Assembly: GCA_950022295.1 (NCBI GenBank)
Contig: OX465600.1
Location: forward strand, 23,163,282 to 23,227,281
Length of the DNA stretch: 64,000 nucleotides
Reading direction: 5' to 3'
Source: Bromus sterilis
Taxonomy: Eukaryota; Streptophyta; Magnoliopsida; Poales; Poaceae
Part shown: piece after piece, positions 43,100 through 52,971 of the stretch
Layout: every line of letters starts with the position of its first letter
How positions within the stretch are numbered: position 1 is the stretch's first letter
Program-made: the position numbers and the translations under genes
The notes under the pieces: model-generated
Told to the model about the DNA's origin: nothing
What the model saw: only the letters and a program-made list of their open reading frames with translations
The model's database searches: none

Positions 43100-43858
43100 C
43101 TAGATAATAGCCCGCGCGTTGCTGCGTGAACTATTAACAAATAATTTGATGTTTTAAAACATGAAGAAAATATGAAACATATTATAATTTCATTATAAAA
43201 AAATTGAAAAAAAAATGTTTAGAGTATAAATCTAAGATAATTTGATGAAAATCGAAAAATATATGTGATTTTTTTGCTTTGTTAATTTATTACCTTGACA
43301 ATATACCGGTGAGATGATAAGAGACGAAAAGAAGTTGAGTAGAGACAGTGGAAACATCTCTACCCTTGACTAAACTAAAACAATGATAGCACTACAGATG
43401 TGCATTAATAGAGAATTTGTCGCATAAAAAAATGACATGTGAGGTAACTTATGATTTGATTTTTATAAAGAAATCATTTTCTAAATCGTGGAGCTAAGTG
43501 CATAATTTTTTAAATATTTTTTTGTGATGCATGGAGAATTAAATAGGAGCATGTGCATGAAGATTTGACAATGATAGCAACTACACATGTGCATTCATAG
43601 AAAAAAATTCGAATAGAAAATTAACATGCGGGGTAACTTATAATTTAATTTTCTATAAAGAAATCATTTATAAATCGTGGAGTTAAGTGCATAAGTTTTT
43701 AAAATATTTTATTTGTGATGCATGAAGAATTAATGGGAGCATGTGCATGAAGAGTTGGTGGAAATTAGTTTTTGCATGATGGACCTACTTGATGATGTGA
43801 ATAGCTTGCATGTCAAGATAGATAGGTTAGTGGGGATGAACTATTTAGGTATTATAGA
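43100..43858 (-). mobile_element. Non-autonomous Helitron (copy 2), 759 bp
   Basis: On the minus strand it starts TCTATAATACCTAAATAG (43858) and ends with a GC-rich hairpin region (CGCAGCAACGCGCGGGC) followed by CTAG at 43100-43103. Flanking bases are A (43099) and T (43859), the A/T target of Helitrons, with no target duplication. Both ends match copy 3 at 49437-49871. An internal segment is duplicated in tandem (about 43395-43560 and 43570-43755), which explains its larger size. No Rep/helicase ORF. Confidence 0.75.
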
Positions 43859-46800
43859 TATGTTCATGTTTTTTATACATTTTTACCCATCTCAGCCTAG
43901 TTCGGGTGGAAGGCGGCGAAGAAACCATTCGGACGAGGCTGTACCCCACCGAACAAACGGCACATATCAGCGTCCAAAAACAAAGACTGCATCATTTGCT
44001 TTGATGATGTGCACATCGCGTTCTTCCTCGCCGTGGTGTGTTGCTTCAGTACTATGGATGCAGAGCGGCAACGGATCCATCCCACTTCATAGTTAAAATA
44101 CATCACATTAGTTATAATTGAACCAACCCCCTACTTATGCGGGACTTCTGATCAATTGTATTGCACCATTGACCTTGCTCAAAACAAAGTTTGCCAATAT
44201 GAAATCCGATTCCTCTGATTTTGTGCTTGCACCATAAAACTTGGGTCATAATGCAAAAAGCATCACCTTGTTTTCAAGTTTCAGCCAAAGTTCCAAACAC
44301 AGATTTTAAAACCAGCCATTACAACCTTGTCCAAACCAAGTTCTGAAATGTATAAATTAATGTCATTCTAGTAGGGAAGAAGTTTGTGATTTTATAACTT
44401 GGCTAGAGCTAGTTTCCTTCATATAAAACTTGGTCAAAACACAAGTACTTACTTTGTTATGAAACTCGTCAAGGTTAAATTCCTCAATATGAAACATGTC
44501 TGAAAATCTCTGAATTGTACAACTGGTTAAAAAAATCCAAGTTCCTAAACTGCAAATCTTGGTCATAACTCAGTTTCACGTTGCAACTTATAAATTCCTC
44601 CAGGCAAATAGTCTTGGGGGGAAGAAGAAGAATTCAGGCCTCAAGATACCAGGCAGCAAAAGTAACACTCATATCAGCATGACCCACCATTGGTAAACTT
44701 TGGGCTCCTGCCACTCTTGTTTTTCACACATCCCGGGAGCAAGCATCAAATGCCCTCCTAAGGATGATGCTATAAATCATATCATGTACCCATTCTCGTC
44801 TCAACTCTTTCAGTTGATTCATCTCTTTCTTGCTGGATACACTCTCCCTTTCTCCAACTACCAAGTAATGTATGTTCTCGTTTCGACACTCCCATCAGTA
44901 CAAGATGCTCTCCAACAACAGGAAAAAGCGACACTTGTTAAAGGATAACATAAGCTGCACAATTAGTCTAAGCTGAAAGAATAATACAAAGACTCAACTC
45001 ACCATATATATAAATACAAGGAACCATGGAAGGAACAAAATACAATCTAACTGCAGGCGCTCAAGATACTACATATATGTATACTACTTGCTACAGCCAA
45101 AGTAAATTAAAGAATGCCTTGAGAGAGAGGATTTATTTGCCCTGGACTCAAGTTCTGGTTACCATCCCTATCAGTCTCTCTCTCTACAAACATCAGGAAA
45201 AAGGAAAAGGAGTTGATGGGAATACACATGTCGAAACCTCAAAATTCACCAACAGGCCCAAAATCGTAGATACATAAAAACTGAAGATTGTAGTTTCCTA
45301 GTTATTAGCACCTAAAAAACTTGTAAATATTCATCAGCGATGCAGCCCAAATTTTTTACAAGTATACATATAAATAAATTGACACTTCTGTCTAACAAAA
45401 ACTGAAGAATAATACAGGACAACCATTGTCATAATAAATTTGAATGCACAGAAGGTTTAAGCAGCTATCTGAGAGAATATTTGGATAAATTTTGAATAGC
45501 TAGGTGTGGAAGCCATTTATATATTATCCTGATCATATCCAGTGTAGTCGGATATAGGTTTCTTAGCTAAAATCAGTGCATCCAGAACGATGGTCTTGTA
45601 TAGTCACAACATGTGAAGTTTTGCAGGTGAGAATTACAGGAAATCAATATTATGAGTTGGCATTCAGTTAACGCGCAGTCGCACAAACAGTACTAAGATT
45701 GCAGTTAAACGAAACATATGAACCAGGAAGGAACCCATGGGGCATGCAAATAGAAATTGCTGAAATGTTGAGAGCATGGTGTTCTTCATGATTGAAAAAT
45801 AGGAAGCTTGGAAGTTCAAACTGCACAAAGGACACATATCTAACAGAGGACCCTTCCAATTTATTACAAACACCATAGAAGCGTGCCAGAATGACGCAAT
45901 ATCCTGTTAGAGTTACCACCACTCAATTGGTAAATTTTATTTTAAGCATGCTATAATATAAGCCCATCATCATTACTCAATGTCAATCTTGCAAGGGAAC
46001 CTAAGAGGCAGGCATCATATTGATATACAATACAGAATTAATTAACTTAAATTTGAAAAGGAACATGGTGAGTAGATAGGCATCTTCCCTTTGCAGCTAT
46101 GTAAGTGTTTTTTCGTTTTCATGTTTTTCTGAACCTAGGGGCATGACCACTTTTTTCAAAGTCAGGGGAGTTATCAGATTCATACCCTTCGAGATCCCTA
46201 GGAGCAAAAAAATGGATTTGAGTTCAACCAACCTGATTAACGTGGTTCTAGAAACGATACTTTTGAGTCATGCAGAAAGTAAATAAAGTGTGTACTTGAC
46301 TTGACATTTTTCCCGACACATATGTCAATGCCTTATGTCTTACAGATATGTACTATCCTTAGGACAGCCTGTGTAGGGAATGAAAGGAGTAACCTGTGTG
46401 TCATAAAAGAATAATAAGATCAATGATGCATCAAAGTGATGCAGGCGGTGAAGTCACCTGCAAGCAATTGTTCCATTACTCTTTTGGTTAAAGAGCAGAA
46501 ACTATGTATGAAGCTCCTATAAAATACAATAACCAGATTCTCCATGAATAATTCAGTTCATCTATCAATAGAAAGTAAAAAAGGAAAATATATATAGTAC
46601 AGTTGGAAGATAATGAGAAAAAATATGTAAATTAAAAATCTGGGACCAAATTTGACAACTAAAGTACTCATGATTCTCTATTTGGTTTAGGAAGCCATCA
46701 GACCAACCGAAACCAATGCCGATAACCAAAACAAATACTCTGGGCACTGGTGCAGAGACCAGGGGAGATACTCTCCTCCCGTATTCTTATTCTTACAAAA

Positions 46801-47086
46801 AAAACTTAAAAGCTAATAGTGGCTTTCAATGAATTACTAAAGGTCAATAGCAGAAGTATTGCTTTTGTTTGCATCCATAATGAGCAGAAGTGTATGTCCA
46901 TCTATGCATCCATTATGAACTTTGCAAAAGATTGTGTAGCCTTGATGAATAATCACAACTCAAAAACATGGTTTAAATTCCAGCCTCACAAAACAAATAC
47001 GTACAAATATGAATTTCACACCCTGTTGTAGAAGCAAACTGAAAAAAAAGGTAAAGTAACAGCTACAATACAAAGAAGATACCAAC
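43859..47086. other. Intergenic, downstream of TML; degenerate repeats
   Basis: No domain found in ORFs up to 117 codons. 44170-44580 contains a loosely repeated phrase (AAACTTGGTCATAA / AAACTTGGTCAAAAC / AAATCTTGGTCATAAC). The TML 3' untranslated region must lie at the right-hand end, but no polyadenylation signal could be fixed. Confidence 0.4.
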
Positions 47087-49006
47087 TCAGATGCAACGGT
47101 AGCTCCCGCTGGAGAAGGTGTGGCCAACTTCATTAAATTGGGCAGTGCTATTGATGGCTGGGCAGATTTTGATGCCAGACAATGTGAATGGCCCTTGGTA
47201 AGCAAACTTCACCATTCCAACAACCTCTAGTTCACCATCTTTGGAGTCTTGATCTACAGGCATCCGTGCTCTCAACCGTCCAGCAGGACCTTTCAGAGGA
47301 ATGTCTGATATGTGCCACCTGAGCTCCCTCTCTGCCCGGTTCAACACAGCCTTGGGTGAAACATTAAGCAGAGTCGGATCCACAGGAAGCTTAACAATGA
47401 ATGTAACATTGCTCAGTGGCTGCGGCAACATTGGGTTAGACGCATAGTGTATCATCAGTGAGAGCAATGTACCACTATGGCGCTTTACAAGGCGCATCCT
47501 CAAAGGGAGAGGTGAGTGCTTGGGCAGGAAGCTGTATTTCATGATGGGGATAGGCTCCTCCTTTGATGGTGTCTTCACATGGAACAGGCCGTTCTCAAGG
47601 CTACTCAACACAGTGCTCTGCAAGGCAGCCCTCTTCATTCCAGAAGTACCCTCAAGGCGGAATGAGAACTCTGTCTCCCTCCCTGCTGCCTTCTTTGGTG
47701 GTAATGTCCGCAAAAACAGTGTACCCTTCAAACCAACCCGTGTAAGAATGGACTCCTTGAATTCTGCATTGATCTCCTCCACGATGCACAACTCAGGCAC
47801 TGTCATCTCTTTGCTAGGGGTTACCAATAAGTTATCCAGTTGCGAACCAGAAGAAGCTGCATTCGGTGCCTGGCTCATGGCTAGCAGCTCGAGACCAGTG
47901 AGGGTCTTGTCCTTGTGATCCTTCTTGGTTGTGGTAACAAACTCGGAAGCATCTAGCCCACCCCCAAATGGTGCATTGAAGCCTTCAAATGCCTCAGCCA
48001 GTGAGGCTTCCTCATTACCAAACTCAATTCCACCATAGTCACCCTCAAATCCCTCAACCCCAATAAATGTTGGTTTAGTCGCCTCAGCTGGCGGCAAAGT
48101 GGTGACCTCCAACCCAGCAAGTGCAGCAGCAGGATCAGCAACCACAAGGGCAGTCTCCTTGTTCTTCTTGAATGCACCGACCAATTCCTCCTCTGGCTTG
48201 CTAGCAACCATGTCGCTAGCTGCAAAGGGGTCCTTCTCAATGGGGGGCGCCTCCTCTGGCGGTGCCTCATCCCCAGTGGCCGCAGCAGCTGTAGGGGCGA
48301 GGCTGGAAGCAGAGAACTCGTCGCCAGCAGCGAGGGTCTCCTGGGGGAGCTCGAACGAGGCGCCGGTGAAGGCATCACGGGCGGCATGGCGGTCCTGGGC
48401 GAGGTGCTCAACGACGAGCCAGGAATCAGCGCCGCGGGCGCGGGCTTCGGCGTCAGGGGAGGAGTTGACCATTCGAGCGAGGTTGTCGCCATGGATGGTG
48501 GCGAGGATCTGGGAGAGACGCACGGAGCCGATGCCGTGGAGGACGAGGTCGAGGGCGAGGTAGACTTCGGGGTACTTGCGGTGGACCTTTTCCGGGGTGA
48601 CGTCGACGCCGCGGCAGGCGGCGACGACGACGGAGACGGCCTGGTTGACGGCGTCGGCGACGGCGAAGGCGTGGACGGCGGGGGAGGCGTGGTCGGAGGA
48701 GGTGGTGACGCCGAGCACGTAGATGGAGTTGACGAGGCGGTACACGACGCGGTACTGCGACTCGACGCCCACCACGAGCTGGCCCGAGCCGGTGGCGAGC
48801 GGGTCGTCGCCGATGGCGTCGAGCGAGGCGGAGGCGGAGGCGGAGGCGGCGGCGTGCGGCTGCTGCTTGCCGCGGGCGAGGTGGAGGCGCGCGAGGCGGA
48901 AGGCGGAGACGGCGGCGAGGGCGCGGGAGACGGGGAACCAGGAGCGCGTCTGGAGGAGGATGTCGGGGCCGTTCACCGGCTGCAGGGAGATCGCGAGGCA
49001 CGCCAT
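47087..49006 (-). CDS. TML: TPLATE complex muniscin-like subunit (TML)
   Basis: 639-residue single-exon protein, close to the length of Arabidopsis TML. It would be the muniscin-like subunit of the plant TPLATE complex, an adaptor for clathrin-mediated endocytosis that recognises cargo and membrane at the cell surface. The N-terminal part (about 1-150, MACLAISLQPVNGPDILLQT and QYRVVYRLVNSIYVLGVTTS) has a longin/mu-adaptin-like fold; the middle (about 150-395) is low-complexity, acidic and proline-rich; the C-terminal mu-homology domain runs from about 395 (PELCIVEEINAEFKES) to the end (VGMVKFAYQGPFTLSGIKIC). An Ala/Ser repeat (SASASASLDA) interrupts the N-domain, a grass-type expansion. The reading frame is intact and GC3-rich at the 5' end. 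The pyrimidine-rich leader (minus strand, 49100-49170) and lack of an obvious TATA suit a housekeeping gene. Identification is from recalled family sequence. Confidence 0.9.
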   Translation of the reverse strand: MACLAISLQPVNGPDILLQTRSWFPVSRALAAVSAFRLARLHLARGKQQPHAAASASASASLDAIGDDPLATGSGQLVVGVESQYRVVYRLVNSIYVLGVTTSSDHASPAVHAFAVADAVNQAVSVVVAACRGVDVTPEKVHRKYPEVYLALDLVLHGIGSVRLSQILATIHGDNLARMVNSSPDAEARARGADSWLVVEHLAQDRHAARDAFTGASFELPQETLAAGDEFSASSLAPTAAAATGDEAPPEEAPPIEKDPFAASDMVASKPEEELVGAFKKNKETALVVADPAAALAGLEVTTLPPAEATKPTFIGVEGFEGDYGGIEFGNEEASLAEAFEGFNAPFGGGLDASEFVTTTKKDHKDKTLTGLELLAMSQAPNAASSGSQLDNLLVTPSKEMTVPELCIVEEINAEFKESILTRVGLKGTLFLRTLPPKKAAGRETEFSFRLEGTSGMKRAALQSTVLSSLENGLFHVKTPSKEEPIPIMKYSFLPKHSPLPLRMRLVKRHSGTLLSLMIHYASNPMLPQPLSNVTFIVKLPVDPTLLNVSPKAVLNRAERELRWHISDIPLKGPAGRLRARMPVDQDSKDGELEVVGMVKFAYQGPFTLSGIKICPAINSTAQFNEVGHTFSSGSYRCI

Positions 49007-49436
49007 CGCGGCTGCCGCCGGCGCCGGCGGGGCGGGGGATCTGGGGCGGGGGTTGGTTAGGGTTCGGATCTGGGTGTGGGGGGTGTGAGCTGGGTTTGTC
49101 AGATCCGGTAGTGGGTGCGCTGCGCTGCGGGGAGTAAAGGAAGGAAGGAAGGAGGAGACGGGTGCACGGGGCGATGGGTGGACTCAGTGCACGGACTTCA
49201 TACACTAGGGTGGATTGTTTTTTCTTTTTTGAAATTAAAATACAGTAGCTTTATTTTTTAATTTATAAGCAGAGTACAGCAGAAATTACAGAACCATGAG
49301 GGTTAAGAGCAGACGGCTTTAAGATAAAGTGGCAAGAACCATGGCTATGAGCAAAAACATAGCAAGCTAGATTAGGAGAAAGGCTTTGATGGGCAATGTT
49401 GTGCGCCACGTCATTGATGTCTTTTTTTATGTGAAA
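49007..49436 (-). promoter_or_regulatory. TML 5' leader and proximal promoter region
   Basis: Upstream of the start codon the minus strand is C/T-rich (CTCCTCCTTCCTTCCTTCC near 49135-49155), a Y-patch-like composition. No clear TATA box. A Helitron begins at 49437, so only about 430 bases separate the start codon from mobile DNA. Confidence 0.45.
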
Positions 49437-49871
49437 CTAGATGATACCCCGTGCGTTGCTGCGGGAGCTGTTAAAAAAAATTATGTTTTAAAACATGTAA
49501 AAAATTATGAAACATGATATAATTTAATTTTTTTTATTGTTTAAAGTAAAAAATCTAAGAAAATTTGATAAAAATTCCAAAAATGAGTTTGATTTTTTGT
49601 TTTGTTAATTTAGTTACTTGAAAATATATAGAGAAATTAAATGCAATGTAACTCATAATTTAAATTTCTATAAAAAAGTTGCTTATAAAGTGCATAAAAA
49701 AGTTAGTATTATTTATTTGTGATAGGTTGCATGCACATGCAAAGTTAATGGGAGCATGTGCATGAAGAGTTAGTGAAAGTGTTTTTACATAGTGGACCTA
49801 GTTGATGATGTGGATAGCTTGCATGTCAAGATAAATAGGTTAGTGGGGATGAACTATTTAGGTATTATAGA
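49437..49871 (-). mobile_element. Non-autonomous Helitron (copy 3) upstream of TML, 435 bp
   Basis: On the minus strand it starts TCTATAATACCTAAATAG and ends with hairpin CCCGCAGCAACGCACGGGG then TATCAT-CTAG (49437-49440), inserted between A (49436) and T (49872). Its ends and much of its body match copy 2 (43100-43858), and the 3' hairpin end also matches copy 1 (6960-7298). It carries no ORF. Confidence 0.78.
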
Positions 49872-49978
49872 TACAGAGTTATAAGAGTAGGACGAAGCCG
49901 CAACAAAGCCTGCCAAAGGAGGTATGATCTTCCAATGAGCGGAATCATGTCTGCTGTCTCTAGTGGGTGCCATCTTTG

Positions 49979-51440
49979 TCAGAGAAAGAAGTCTATGAAG
50001 AAGGTGGGGTTCATAATTTTCAGACATTGAGTGACTTGAGACGCCAGGAGAAGAGCCTGCGCCTCAGCTTCCAGCGGAGAGGAGGCTGCCGTGGCATGAT
50101 CATGCACAAACAACGACATCTGCCGACTTTCCTGCAAAAAGAAGATGTAAATCCCAATTCCCGTGTCCACTTGGTCAAGGGGAAGAGCACAAATTTTTGC
50201 ACATAGATGAGCCGCGTTAGAGTAAACTTTTGGCCCAGAAATGAGAAAAACAGAGGAAATGGTGCATCCTTGCATAGTGATCCCAGAATCATTGTTTGAA
50301 GCTTGGCGGGGTTGTAAAAGGGGGCAGAAAGCGGGAGACAGAGTAAGATCAGACAAGACAAGATTAGCAAAATTATTAAGAACGTCAACAGTGGCCTTGA
50401 GGTGATGAGGTTGGGACTTCTTCTTCCTGAACAGAGCATCATTCCTATCCTTCCAGAGGCACCATAGCAAATTCAAAATGTTTGGAATTGCAGCTTGAGG
50501 GTGACCTGAATTGAGCAGAGAGAGAAACACTGAATGGAGGGTGGCATTAGGCTGAATTATTAGATCAGATTTAATGTTCCAGGGGGTCGAGTACCACACA
50601 TCACGAGCAAACGGACAAAGGAAAAAAATATGAAATTCATCTTCAGGAAGCCCACACATAGAGAAAATTTTGGAAATATGAATAGATAAACTACCAGCTC
50701 TAAGACCCGTTGGGATGGCCTTTCTTAGGAGCCTCCAAGCAAAGGCCTTTACCTTGGGAATGACAGATTTTTCTTTCCAAATCGTTTTCAGAAGGATCTT
50801 GGTTTGGTTAGCGATGACAGTAGGGTTGTACCTCGGCTTGGCATGAATGTCCTGCAAACACAACTTGTAAGTAGATCTGGAATTATAGCTCCCAAGGGAG
50901 TGAGATCCCATCATATAATATTAGGGCAATCGTCATGAATAATTTCAGTGAGAGAAATGGCATCAACCAAAGGTTGCTGAAATATAGAATTAATGAGATA
51001 AGTATTCCATGTTTTAGATCCATCATTCCACAAATCTGAGATTTTAGTAGGGTAAACACAAGGAGGTGGCTGGATAATGAGATTATCATGAACATGTTGC
51101 CATCCAGTACACCAAGGCGTGCTCCAAATGAAGTTGTTACCTTGGGTAATTTGGTAGGAGGAATGGCACTGAAGCTTAGGCGTCATTTTAAGAATGGAAG
51201 TCCGAAAACCCGACTTGGGCACATGAAGAGTGGCTTTCCAAATAGAGGAATCATAAAAGTACTTGGACTTAAGAACCTGGTATAGGCGAGAGTCCGAATT
51301 ACTCGCTATTCTCTAAGCACCCATGAGGATGAGCCCTTCGTTAATCGCTTGAAGATTACGGAGTCCAAGACCTCCTTTGTCTTTTCGCATGCAAATGTCT
51401 TTCCAGGTCCGAAGACAGAGAATTTTAAACAAAGTTATCC
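49979..51440 (-). pseudogene. 5'-truncated LINE ORF2 remnant (zf-RVT plus RNase H)
   Basis: The minus strand carries the C-terminal part of a plant L1-type ORF2. 51300-51430 reads WKDICMRKDKGGLGLRNLQA INEGLILMGA before a stop; 50911-51222 reads VPKSGFRTSIL ... YQITQGNNFIWSTPWCTGW; and the 311-codon ORF at 49979-50914 holds the zf-RVT domain (KVKAFAWRLLRKAIPT, then C-GLPEDEFHIFFLCPFARDVW) and an RNase H-like tail (SPLEAEAQALLLASQ). The reading frame changes near 50900-50920 and at least one stop is present, so it is inactive. Endonuclease and reverse transcriptase core are missing. Sequence left of 49979 is a short spacer to the Helitron. Confidence 0.75.
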
Positions 51441-51492
51441 ATTAGCTTCTCACCTACTCCCTTCATACCAAAATATAATAAGTCGGAGTGTA

Positions 51493-52928
51493 TGAAAGTG
51501 CAATCATGCCCTTAATCATATTTTGATGTTGATGACAATATACATATAGAGGACTAATAATGTTTGTCAAGTTTATCTCAGGTTTTAGTCCTCGGTTCGT
51601 TGTGATGGTGGATCATAGACCATTGATATCTACAATTTCTCAAGAGATGGAACCAATGAATTTGAAGCGTAAGCTTTTTCCGGTTATCTTGAGTATAGGG
51701 ATCCCCACACTATTAAGAGGGGATCAGTGGGTGTACTGTTTAAGTCTTGCTCAAACATCTCACAAAACAAATGAATTCCTTGTCACTCACTCATTTTAAA
51801 ACAAGCTTGCAGAATATACACACATCGGACGTCCAGTCCCTATCGGACCGGACGTCCGGTAACTGGAGCTCTCGGACGTCTGGTCACCGTCGGACTAAGG
51901 GTCCGAGAGGTCATTGGGCTTTTGCCCCATTTCGTCGGATTTCCGGTCCCTGTCGGACGTCCGGCGGTCGGACGTCCGGTTGGCGTCGGACTAAGGATCT
52001 GAGGGGTCAGTAGCATTTTTCAATGTTTTATCGGATTTCCGGCGCTCATCGTACATCCGGTCATCGGATGTCCGGTATCCGTCGGACGTCCGGTACCTGA
52101 TGTTGTTCTTCTGCGCATGCAGTGTATTAGTGAGTGTCCGGTACAAACCGGACGTCCGGTATGCACGTACCGGAGGTCCGATACTTATGCAGGCAGAATG
52201 CTCCAACGGCCATTTCTGGCCTTGGGCTATAAATATGCCCTCTCCACCACTTGAGAGGGTTGACCACTTCATTTGTAAAACACCCAAGAACACAAGTGCT
52301 CCCTCTCACTCTCTCCCTCACCTAATCTTAGATCCCGGAGAGCCCCGTGAGGGTTCTTGACGGATCTTTCACCCCGTGATAGATCCGCCCCTTCCCCATC
52401 TTTCAACCAAAGAAAATCGCGTTTTGAGCAAGTCTTGAGCTTTCCCCATTGATCTTGTTACTCTTGGAGGTTGGAGACTCCTAGGCGGGTAGGAGTTCTT
52501 CGGAGAGGAATCAACCATTGTGATTACCCCCGTTGAGTTTGTGAGGGTTTGGTGACCACCTTTAAGGTCAACCGATAGTGGTTGGGAATCGCCTTCGTGG
52601 TGATATCTCAAGGGGAATAGAGTGAGCCTTCGTGGCGTTGGTGTGCCTTCGTGGTTTCACCCACTCTCTCCGAACGGTGAGTAGCTTCCCTCCAAGGAAG
52701 TGAACATCGGGATACATCGTTGTCTTCGCGTCATTCGGTTATCCCTACTCTTTCCCCTTATTACTTGTGCTCCCGTATTATTTGCCCCTCACTTGCTTTG
52801 GTATATTGTGCTTATTGTTTATCTTGTCATTGCTAAGTAAACCTTGCAATTGTTAGGCACACCTTTATCTTTCGCATTATTGCCTAAAATTGCTAAGTAG
52901 TGATAAAATTTGTAAAAAGACCTATTCA
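51493..52928 (+). mobile_element. 5' LTR of a SIRE/Maximus-like copia element
   Basis: Begins TGAAAGTGCAATCATGCCC and ends near CCTATTCA, followed by a C-run and the gag start 44 bases on, the layout of Maximus/SIRE-like elements. It holds a TATAAATA box (52228-52235) and an array of palindromic CGGACGTCCGG motifs (51826-52172). The right end is approximate; no standard TGGTATCAGAGC primer site follows, which is a known oddity or a sign of decay. The 3' LTR lies outside the window. Confidence 0.65.
52228..52235 (+). promoter_or_regulatory. TATA box of the copia LTR
   Basis: TATAAATA in GGGCTATAAATATGCCC, placed halfway along the LTR after the palindromic array. Transcripts would begin about 30 bases downstream. 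Confidence 0.6.
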
Positions 52929-52971
52929 CCCCCCCCGCTCTATTCTTGTGGCTTAACCGCCCTAGAGCGAG

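Noticed and set aside
48386..49060. 224-codon plus-strand ORF antisense to TML, rich in Gly, Asp and Val
   Set aside because: A shadow of the GC3-biased 5' part of TML; low-complexity composition and no domain.
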